Positions 1 through 5,108 of a stretch of DNA of 7,495 nt are shown one piece after another. How positions within the stretch are numbered: the first letter of the stretch is position 1; each line of letters begins with the position of its first letter. The DNA comes from Propionibacteriaceae bacterium. GTDB lineage: Bacteria > Actinomycetota > Actinomycetes > Propionibacteriales > Propionibacteriaceae. The notes below the pieces were generated by a model, which saw nothing but the letters and a program-made list of their open reading frames with translations, was not told where the DNA came from and did no database searches. Position numbers and translations under genes: made by a program. Location: the NCBI GenBank assembly GCA_031255975.1, contig JAIRRM010000110.1, forward strand, positions 1-7,495, written 5' to 3'.

Positions 1-76
1 CCCCAGTGACGTGTTGGAGACCCGGTTGTCACGCCTTGACGCCGAACAGATCGGCGTGGAGTCGTGGCTGCGGTAG
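1..76 (+). CDS. C-terminal fragment of an unidentified upstream gene
   Basis: Reading from base 2, 24 codons run open to a TAG at 74-76. The encoded tail ends in RLDAEQIGVESWLR, a charged and probably helical segment. Its codons have the G/C-rich third positions of the other genes here, and the base composition drops sharply just after the stop, so this looks like a true gene end. The fragment is too short to assign a family. It is separated from the ROK gene by 256 bp containing promoter-like sequence, so it is probably not part of the downstream operon. No G+C-rich hairpin with a T-run follows it. Confidence 0.5.
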   Translation, partial: PSDVLETRLSRLDAEQIGVESWLR

Positions 77-121
77 AGGCCACCATCGCATAAAGTAAGC
101 GTGTCGAAAACTTGAAGGCTA

Positions 122-148
122 TGTAAGTTAGACATTCAGTAACTTACA
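122..148. promoter_or_regulatory. Perfect 9-bp inverted repeat, candidate operator
   Basis: TGTAAGTTA (122-130) and TAACTTACA (140-148) are perfect reverse complements separated by 9 nt, giving a 27-bp dyad. The arms are A+T-rich and no T-run follows, so an intrinsic terminator is unlikely. The overall length and A+T-rich arms resemble ROK-family operators such as those of XylR, so the adjacent ROK regulator is the natural candidate binder. That assignment is inference. A lone copy of the half-site TAACTT recurs at 273-278, inside the candidate promoter. Confidence 0.5.
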
Positions 149-185
149 ACTGGATTACTGCGAGAGTCACGTTTATTCTACGCAT

Positions 186-198
186 AGAAACCGGTTCT
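186..198. promoter_or_regulatory. AACCGGTT palindrome, possible LacI-type operator
   Basis: An 8-bp perfect palindrome, AACCGGTT (189-196), lies within AGAAACCGGTTCT. A central CG flanked by A/T arms is typical of LacI/GalR-family operators. No LacI-family gene is visible in the window, and a palindrome this short can occur by chance. Confidence 0.2.
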
Positions 199-246
199 AA
201 TTCTGACTTGTGCCACGCTCTGACGCCCGCAACACCCATGATTAGT

Positions 247-276
247 TTTACATATGAATAATGGCTGTCTTATAAC
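247..276 (+). promoter_or_regulatory. Candidate sigma-70-type promoter for the operon
   Basis: TTTACA (247-252) matches the -35 consensus at 5 of 6 positions. TATAAC (271-276) matches the -10 consensus at 5 of 6, and the spacer is 18 bp. Transcription would start near 283, leaving a leader of about 50 nt before the ATG at 333. The -10 box sits in the centre of the inverted repeat at 255-291, as expected for a repressed promoter. This is the best promoter match in the intergenic region. Confidence 0.5.
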
Positions 277-291
277 TTGGACGGTTATTCA
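255..291. promoter_or_regulatory. Inverted repeat spanning the -10 box, candidate operator
   Basis: TGAATAA (255-261) and TTATTCA (285-291) are perfect 7-bp reverse complements separated by 23 nt. The dyad centre at 273 falls inside the TATAAC -10 hexamer. A dimeric repressor bound here would occlude RNA polymerase. The arms differ from those at 122-148, so the two repeats may serve different proteins. The long spacer weakens the case. Confidence 0.3.
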
Positions 292-297
292 GAATCC

Positions 298-326
298 TTG
301 ACAATCCGTTAGTCGGCACGCAGACT
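298..326 (+). promoter_or_regulatory. Candidate promoter for a leaderless ROK transcript
   Basis: TTGACA (298-303) is a perfect -35 hexamer. With a 17-bp spacer the -10 would be CAGACT (321-326), a weak match that keeps A2 and T6. The predicted start, about 7 bp downstream, falls on the A of the ATG at 333. That would give a leaderless mRNA, which fits the lack of any Shine-Dalgarno sequence before this ATG and a mode common in Actinomycetota. Confidence 0.35.
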
Positions 327-332
327 AGCAGC

Positions 333-1544
333 ATGTACGAAGATGTCCCCGGAACACTATCCGCCCCCATAGCCGTGGGGCGAGGGGCGCAACACGCCAC
401 CAACATCGAACACGTCATCCAGGCGCTGGCGTTCCACGGGCCCTGCTCGCAGGCAACCGTGTCACGCACCGTCGGGCTGTCCCGTCCTAGTGTCCATTCG
501 ATCATCCATGAACTAGAGGCCGCGGGAAAGGTCGAGATTCTGCCTGGCCCCAACAGGCGAGATTGCGCGGTGCGGCTGGTGGCCAACACCGGACGCTACA
601 TCGCACTGGATCTCGGTCACGAGTTGGTGCGCGGCATGTTCGTCGACCTGGAACGCAAGGTTTCCTACCGCTTGGCCGAAAGCATCACCGGCAGTCACCA
701 TCACACCGGCGACCTAGCCGCCATCGGCAAAGTGGTGGACGGCCTGTGCGCGCTGAGCGGGGTGAGCTTGGGCGACATGACCAGCATCGCCGTAACTCTC
801 CATGCTCCGATTGACTGGGCGGGTATCGTCTCGCCGTCAACCATCATGCCGAACTGGACGGGGCTGGTGCCCACGGAGGTCATCTCGTCCTATCTCGGCA
901 AAGATGTGGTGGTCGAGAACGACGCCAACGCCGCGGCTATCGCGGAATGGGCCTGGGGTGCCGGACGTGGCTCCAAGTGCTTCATGTACGTCAAGACATC
1001 GCAAGGTGTGGGGGCTGGCATCGTGATGAGCGGCTCGGTGATGCGGGGGGCGACCGGAGTGGCTGGCGAGATTGGCCATATCGTCGTGGAGCCGCATGGC
1101 CCGCTCTGCAACTGCGGCAACCGTGGCTGCCTGTCGGCGGTGGCGTCAGGTCAGGCGCTGCTCGCCCAGTTCGACCGGATCAACGACGCCCCCGAGTCAC
1201 TGCATGATCTGGTGGATCAGGCGTTGGCCGACAATCCGGTGGCGTCGCGCGTCATCACCGAAGCGGGGCATCACCTCGGTACGGTGCTGGCGCATGTGAT
1301 CGCGATTCTGGGACCAGACCGGGTGGCTATTGGCGGAGAGTTGGCCCGCGCGGGCAAGCTGCACCTGGACGCCGTGAAATCCACCGTCATCGAAAGGATC
1401 GTGCATACGATCTCGACCGGCACCATCCTCGTGCATGGCAGCATCGACGACTCGCCGTCCCTCATGGGCGGCCTGCTGTTGGCCATGCGGGCCGATGGCC
1501 AGGCCATGAGTGTGATTCCGGATTGGATACTTCAGCAGAGTTAA
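333..1544 (+). CDS. ROK-family transcriptional regulator
   Basis: A 403-residue protein with the architecture and usual length (about 380-410) of NagC/Mlc/XylR-type ROK regulators. Residues about 24-70 form a winged helix-turn-helix (core CSQATVSRTVGLSRPSVHSII). The ROK domain follows from about residue 88. It keeps ENDANAAA (195-202), GEIGH (245-249) and the zinc motif CNCGNRGC (259-266), with H249, C259, C261 and C266 as expected ligands. A second glycine motif, VAIGGELARAG, lies at 331-341. The ATP-binding DxGGT motif is degenerate (DLGHE, 93-97), so kinase activity is unlikely. The usual Glu after GCL is Ser268. ATG 333 is the first in-frame start after a stop at 273-275 and has no Shine-Dalgarno. 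The protein is probably a sugar- or sugar-phosphate-responsive repressor of this operon and of itself. The family call is very secure; the effector is unknown. Confidence 0.95.
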   Translation: MYEDVPGTLSAPIAVGRGAQHATNIEHVIQALAFHGPCSQATVSRTVGLSRPSVHSIIHELEAAGKVEILPGPNRRDCAVRLVANTGRYIALDLGHELVRGMFVDLERKVSYRLAESITGSHHHTGDLAAIGKVVDGLCALSGVSLGDMTSIAVTLHAPIDWAGIVSPSTIMPNWTGLVPTEVISSYLGKDVVVENDANAAAIAEWAWGAGRGSKCFMYVKTSQGVGAGIVMSGSVMRGATGVAGEIGHIVVEPHGPLCNCGNRGCLSAVASGQALLAQFDRINDAPESLHDLVDQALADNPVASRVITEAGHHLGTVLAHVIAILGPDRVAIGGELARAGKLHLDAVKSTVIERIVHTISTGTILVHGSIDDSPSLMGGLLLAMRADGQAMSVIPDWILQQS

Positions 1545-1560
1545 CGACGAGAGGGGCGCT

Positions 1561-2463
1561 ATGAGCACCGACTACGAGTTTTCCGATGCGGCCTACAACG
1601 CGCTGTGCGAGCGTTACTCGACGCGCGGAGAATGGGGCGAAGGAGACGGTGCGGGCACGCTCAACCGCCTCGGCCCGGCAGATGTGTTGGGCGCGTTGTC
1701 ACTTGTGAAAGAGGGGACGATCGTCTCCTGCGGCGGCCCGTCGCGCTTCGGAACCGGCGAAATCGCGGACGGCACCCCGTCACCAGCGACGCTCCATCAG
1801 TGGTACGACTGCGGGCAGGATTGGGCGGCGACCAATGACCGCTGGTGTACCGACCTGCATGGGGCCCGTTCGCAGAGCCACATCGACTACCTGCATCACT
1901 TCTTCCGCGACGAAACCAACTATCTCGGCTGGTCGCGGGAACGGACACAGGCCGAGTTCGGTTTGGACCCGGCGACCGGGGGCATCATCACCCGTGGCGT
2001 GTTGCTCGACATCGAAGGGTATCTGGGGCAGCCCGCCACCGCGGCGGTGCGGTTGCCAACCTTGGAGGCCGTCATCGCGGCTCAGGGTACTCAACTCAGG
2101 CCGAACGACGCGGTCATCTTCAACACCGGGTTCGACTTCGACGCCGCCGACATTCACGAACTCGGCGGCCCGCAGCCCGGTATTCACATCGAATGCGCCG
2201 ACCGTATTCTGTCCAACCAGCCAGCGTTGATCGGCTCTGACATGGGTACCGACGCTTCACCGTCTCCGGTGCCCGGCTGTATGGTGCCCTGGCATCTGCT
2301 GGTGCTCGTCTACGCGGGCATCCGGTTGCTGGACGGCATGAGCCTGCACCAGCTCGCGCTCGCATGTCGTGAGCGTAACCGCTATGAGTTCGCGCTCGTG
2401 GTCGCCCCGGTCAAGATACCTGGAGCTTCGGGGTCGCCGCTCAACGCGCTGGCGGTCCTGTGA
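1561..2463 (+). CDS. Cyclase-family putative metal-dependent hydrolase (kynurenine-formamidase-like)
   Basis: A 300-residue cytosolic protein with no signal peptide. It matches the cyclase superfamily that includes KynB formamidases and isatin hydrolases. Visible landmarks are the metal-motif region RSQSHIDYLHH (103-113), PGIHIECADRIL (206-217) followed by ALIGSD (222-227), PWH (243-245) with LLD (256-258), and the C-terminal GSPLNALAVL (291-300), which corresponds to the family's TGSPxNPxA ending. The canonical first motif is HxGTHxDxPxH. Here its first His is Arg103, while H107, D109 and H113 remain. H245 and D258 occupy the second-metal positions, with Asp in place of the usual Glu. Similar departures occur, from memory, in the larger (about 300-330 aa) clade of uncharacterised cyclases. 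The ATG follows the ROK stop by 16 nt, with GAGGGG at 1551-1556 as ribosome site. It probably hydrolyses a cyclic or N-acyl amide, lactam or lactone delivered by the downstream importer. The family is secure; the substrate is not assignable, and kynurenine formamidase proper is unlikely without other kyn genes. Confidence 0.88.
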   Translation: MSTDYEFSDAAYNALCERYSTRGEWGEGDGAGTLNRLGPADVLGALSLVKEGTIVSCGGPSRFGTGEIADGTPSPATLHQWYDCGQDWAATNDRWCTDLHGARSQSHIDYLHHFFRDETNYLGWSRERTQAEFGLDPATGGIITRGVLLDIEGYLGQPATAAVRLPTLEAVIAAQGTQLRPNDAVIFNTGFDFDAADIHELGGPQPGIHIECADRILSNQPALIGSDMGTDASPSPVPGCMVPWHLLVLVYAGIRLLDGMSLHQLALACRERNRYEFALVVAPVKIPGASGSPLNALAVL

Positions 2464-2479
2464 AGCGACAAAGCGTTCG

Positions 2480-2499
2480 GGGTTACAACGCCGTAGCCC
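2480..2499 (+). other. RNA hairpin between the cyclase and binding-protein genes
   Basis: GGGTTAC (2480-2486) pairs with GTAGCCC (2493-2499), giving a 7-bp stem with one G-U pair and a 6-nt loop. No U-run follows, so it is not a standard terminator. It lies about 20 nt upstream of the Shine-Dalgarno region (AAGGTGAGG, 2516-2524) of the binding-protein gene. It could act as a 5' stabiliser or processing boundary. A competing 5-bp dyad, GCGTT/AACGC (2473-2491), overlaps it. Confidence 0.35.
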
Positions 2500-2532
2500 G
2501 TCACAAGAAGAGGAAAAGGTGAGGTCATTAAG

Positions 2533-4050
2533 ATGTCCAAACGAATGTGGGTCGCCGCTGCGGTGACGGCCCTTGCAGTGTTGCTGACCGGGTGTAGCGG
2601 GCAGTCTGACACGCCAACCGACGAGAAGACCGTTTTGACGACGGCTCAAGCCAGCCCGCCCATGTCGCTTGATCCGTATCTGTCGGAAGGTGGCGGCTAC
2701 TATCCGTACCTGTCGCCCATCTACGATTCGCTGATTCTGTGGACGGCCGACGGCCAGTTCGCCCCCGGTTTGGCTACCGAGTGGAGCTACTCCGCCGACG
2801 CGCTGTCGTTCACGATGAAGCTACGCGAAGGGGTGACCTTCTCCGACGGTGCTGCGTTCAACGCCGAGGTCGCCAAAGCCAATCTGGATCGCGCGGCTAC
2901 TGTTACCGGGCCACGTACGGCGCAGCTTGCCCCGGTGACATCCATCACCGTGGACGATGAGTACGTCGTCACTTTGCATCTGGCCAGCCCGTTGCCGTCG
3001 TTGGAGACGTTGCTCGCCGACGTGCTGGGCATGATGGTGTCGCCCAACTCGCTGGCCGACCCGAACGCCAATCCGATCGGTACCGGCCCGTACGTGCTCA
3101 ATATGGCTGAGACCATCCTCGACGACAGCTACAAGTTCGAGTTGCGCTCGGATTACTGGGACGCCGGGCATTACCACTTCGCCGAGTATGTGGTGCGGGT
3201 GATCCCCGATTCCAACACCATGTATCAGGCGTTGAAGGCTGGCGAGATCGATTACATGGGCGCGCAGCCCTCCCAGGCCACGCAGGCCACCGCAGACGGA
3301 TTCCAGGTGGTACGTTCCCCAGTGAACTTCGCCGCCGTGTTCCTGTATGACCGTGGCGGCACCATGGTTCCGGCGCTCGGCGACGTGCGGGTACGCCAGG
3401 CGCTCAACTACGCCGTTGACCGCGAGGCCATCATGCAGGCCGCCGCCGCGGGTTACGGTACGGTCACCTCCCAGTTGGTGCCTCCGGGTATCGAGGGTCA
3501 CGTCGACGCGCTGGACACGTATTACACGTATGACCCGGAGAAGGCGAAGACGCTGCTGGCCGAGGCTGGCTACGCCGACGGCTTCACCCTGAAGGTCACC
3601 GCTGCGGCGTTCCTCAACGGTCTGGTGCCGGCGCAACTGTTCTCGTCATATCTGGCCGCCATCGGCGTCACCGTCGAAATTGACGAGGCACAGCCCGCCG
3701 ACTTCATCCCGGCGATGCTTTCGGGTTCCACCCCGGCGGCGCAGTTCCTGTGGGGGTTGCAGGATGTGTACCTCGATTCGTACAACCTGACCGATCCATC
3801 GGGTGCTTTTAATCCGTTCTCCTGCGATGATGACGAGATCAACGACCTCATCGCCCGGGCAGCCGTCGCTACCCCGGAGGAGCGGGTGAAGCTGTACCAG
3901 CAGTGGAACGAGACCGTGGTCAGCAAGGGTTGGTTTGTCATCACCCACTTCCAGGATCTGGTGATTATCGCCAGCGACAGCATCACCGACGTGTCTTGGT
4001 GGCCGGCGCGCGCCACCGCCTCCATCCGCGATTGGAAACCGAAGGCTTAA
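2533..4050 (+). CDS. ABC transporter family 5 substrate-binding lipoprotein
   Basis: A 505-residue extracytoplasmic solute-binding protein of the DppA/OppA/NikA (SBP_bac_5) family. Residues 1-21 are a lipoprotein signal: charged SKR, a hydrophobic Ala/Val/Leu stretch and the lipobox LTGC, with Cys21 the lipidated residue. A short Thr/Asp-rich tether follows. Family landmarks are MSLDPYL (44-50), YDSLILW (64-70), FAPGLATEW (76-84), LREGVTFSDG (97-106) and DVRVRQALNYAVDREAI (284-300), then YDPEKAKTLLAEAGY (333-347). The length is normal for the family. The start at ATG 2533 follows AAGGTGAGG with an 8-nt gap. It lies 69 nt after the cyclase gene and is flanked by RNA hairpins, which fits the higher protein dose binding proteins usually need. 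The mature protein has one further Cys (431), so no disulfide is likely. The substrate class may be peptides, oligosaccharides, nickel chelates or opines; the sequence alone cannot decide. Confidence 0.95.
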   Translation: MSKRMWVAAAVTALAVLLTGCSGQSDTPTDEKTVLTTAQASPPMSLDPYLSEGGGYYPYLSPIYDSLILWTADGQFAPGLATEWSYSADALSFTMKLREGVTFSDGAAFNAEVAKANLDRAATVTGPRTAQLAPVTSITVDDEYVVTLHLASPLPSLETLLADVLGMMVSPNSLADPNANPIGTGPYVLNMAETILDDSYKFELRSDYWDAGHYHFAEYVVRVIPDSNTMYQALKAGEIDYMGAQPSQATQATADGFQVVRSPVNFAAVFLYDRGGTMVPALGDVRVRQALNYAVDREAIMQAAAAGYGTVTSQLVPPGIEGHVDALDTYYTYDPEKAKTLLAEAGYADGFTLKVTAAAFLNGLVPAQLFSSYLAAIGVTVEIDEAQPADFIPAMLSGSTPAAQFLWGLQDVYLDSYNLTDPSGAFNPFSCDDDEINDLIARAAVATPEERVKLYQQWNETVVSKGWFVITHFQDLVIIASDSITDVSWWPARATASIRDWKPKA

Positions 4051-4068
4051 CCACACCAACCAAGAGCA

Positions 4069-4112
4069 GGTGTCTGCCGGGTGAACATTTAAGAAGGTGC
4101 TCGGCAGGCACC
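4069..4112 (+). other. Long RNA hairpin between binding-protein and permease genes
   Basis: Bases 4069-4083 can pair with 4098-4112, giving a 15-bp stem with four G-U pairs and a 14-nt A-rich loop. The 13 outer pairs include the uninterrupted core CTGCCG/CGGCAG (4074-4079 with 4102-4107). No U-tract follows, so full rho-independent termination is unlikely. Its position directly after the binding-protein stop is typical of 3'-protective or processing stem-loops that keep binding-protein mRNA more abundant than the permease and ATPase message. Partial attenuation is an alternative. The rest of the 116-nt gap holds only the permease ribosome site. Confidence 0.6.
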
Positions 4113-4153
4113 GCCCTTGGGTAATCGCCGTCCTGGATTGGGCGCACAGATTC

Positions 4154-4160
4154 GAGGAGG
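4154..4160 (+). promoter_or_regulatory. Strong ribosome binding site that fixes the GTG start
   Basis: GAGGAGG is a near-perfect anti-16S complement, 6 nt before GTG 4167. It is the best Shine-Dalgarno in the window and selects the non-ATG start of the first permease gene, the cistron just after the hairpin. Confidence 0.8.
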
Positions 4161-4166
4161 GCTGCG

Positions 4167-5108
4167 GTGTTACGAATCGTTTTACGTCGGCTGCTTCAGT
4201 CCATCCCCATCGGGCTGATCGTGTTGGTCGGCACCTTCATACTGATACGGGTGGGCGGCGGCGACCCGACCGCCACCATCCTGGGTATCAGCGCCACCGC
4301 CGAACAGCGCGCCGAACTGCGTGAGACGTTGGGGCTCAACGACCCACTGTTCACACAGTTGTTGCGTTACGTGGGCGAGGTGTTCACCGGCGACTTCGGT
4401 GATTCATACGTCTCAAAACGCCCGGTGGTAGCGGTGCTGCTGCAAGCGCTACCAGTCACCCTCTCGGTGACCCTGCTCGCGGTGACGGTGGCGTTCATCG
4501 TCGGCATTCCGCTGGGGATACTGGCGGCACGTCGCGGCGGGGTGACGGATCGGGTGATCCAATCCAGCACCGTGCTGTTCATGGCGATACCGGGTTTCTG
4601 GCTCGCCCTGATGCTGATGGTCGGCTTCGCGGTGCGGCTACGTTGGTTCCCGACAAGCGGCTATGTGGCTTTTGAGAGAGACGCGCTCGGCTGGATACAG
4701 CACGTTACGTTGCCGGTCGTCGCATTGTGCAGCGCGGCGGTCGCGGCGCTGTGCCTGCAAACCAGGGCCAGATTCGTAGACATTTTCGATCAGGATTTCA
4801 TCCGTACGTTGCGAGCCGCCGGTGTGCCCACCCGTTCCATAGTGTTCCGGCACGCGCTGAAGAACGCCGGTGGCACCATCGTCACCGTCGGGGGGTTGCA
4901 GTTCATCGGATTGCTGGGTGGCGTGATGTTCGTGGAGCAGGTGTTCGCGCTGCCGGGTATCGGTCGTATCGCGGTGCAGGCGGCTACTCAGCATGACTTC
5001 CCCATCTTGCAGGGCATCGTGGTGGTGCTGATGGTGTTGGTGGTTATTACAAACCTGGTAGTGGAGATCGCCCGGGCCGCCGTAAACCCGAAGGTGAGGC
5101 TGGCATGA
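4167..5108 (+). CDS. DppB/OppB-type ABC transporter permease
   Basis: A 313-residue inner-membrane permease of the peptide/nickel import class (BPD_transp_1), of normal length. Six membrane segments are visible at about 9-28, 99-120, 133-158, 178-197, 240-262 and 282-302. A periplasmic region between the first two contains GLNDPLFTQLLRYV (56-69) and GDFGDSY (75-81), which are hallmarks of DppB proteins. The cytoplasmic EAA coupling loop is DFIRTLRAAGVPTRSIVFRHA (210-230), and FPTSGY (161-166) is also typical. It pairs with the permease half of the next gene to form the channel. GTG 4167 is chosen from its strong ribosome site. Codons 2 and 6 are both the rare TTA. The stop overlaps the next start as ATGA (5105-5108), indicating translational coupling. 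Confidence 0.95.
   Translation: MLRIVLRRLLQSIPIGLIVLVGTFILIRVGGGDPTATILGISATAEQRAELRETLGLNDPLFTQLLRYVGEVFTGDFGDSYVSKRPVVAVLLQALPVTLSVTLLAVTVAFIVGIPLGILAARRGGVTDRVIQSSTVLFMAIPGFWLALMLMVGFAVRLRWFPTSGYVAFERDALGWIQHVTLPVVALCSAAVAALCLQTRARFVDIFDQDFIRTLRAAGVPTRSIVFRHALKNAGGTIVTVGGLQFIGLLGGVMFVEQVFALPGIGRIAVQAATQHDFPILQGIVVVLMVLVVITNLVVEIARAAVNPKVRLA

Noticed and set aside
122..148. The 9-bp dyad as a terminator for the upstream gene
   Set aside because: The stem is A+T-rich with no T-run after it, and the stop codon is 46 nt upstream. An operator is the better reading.
248..589. Minus-strand frame of 113 codons across the ROK start and promoter region
   Set aside because: It begins inside the HTH-coding region and ends in the A+T-rich promoter region, with no ribosome site or known motif. 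It could have been a divergent gene but looks like chance.
1780..2187. Minus-strand frame opposite the cyclase gene, and the frames at 1835-2240 on the + strand
   Set aside because: They are Arg/Pro/Ser-rich shadow translations of the cyclase gene, with no ribosome site or motif.
2821..3636. Minus-strand open frame of 271 codons opposite the binding-protein gene
   Set aside because: The product is His/Gly/Arg/Val-rich with no recognisable fold, and the opposite strand is a secure family 5 binding protein.
4082..4093. Mini-ORF GTG AAC ATT TAA (4081-4092) as a leader peptide of the permease gene
   Set aside because: It is three codons long, has no proper ribosome site and lies within the loop of the hairpin.
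4069..4112. The intergenic hairpin as a full intrinsic terminator ending the operon
   Set aside because: No U-tract follows, and the downstream permease and ATPase genes have no visible promoter of their own, so read-through is needed.
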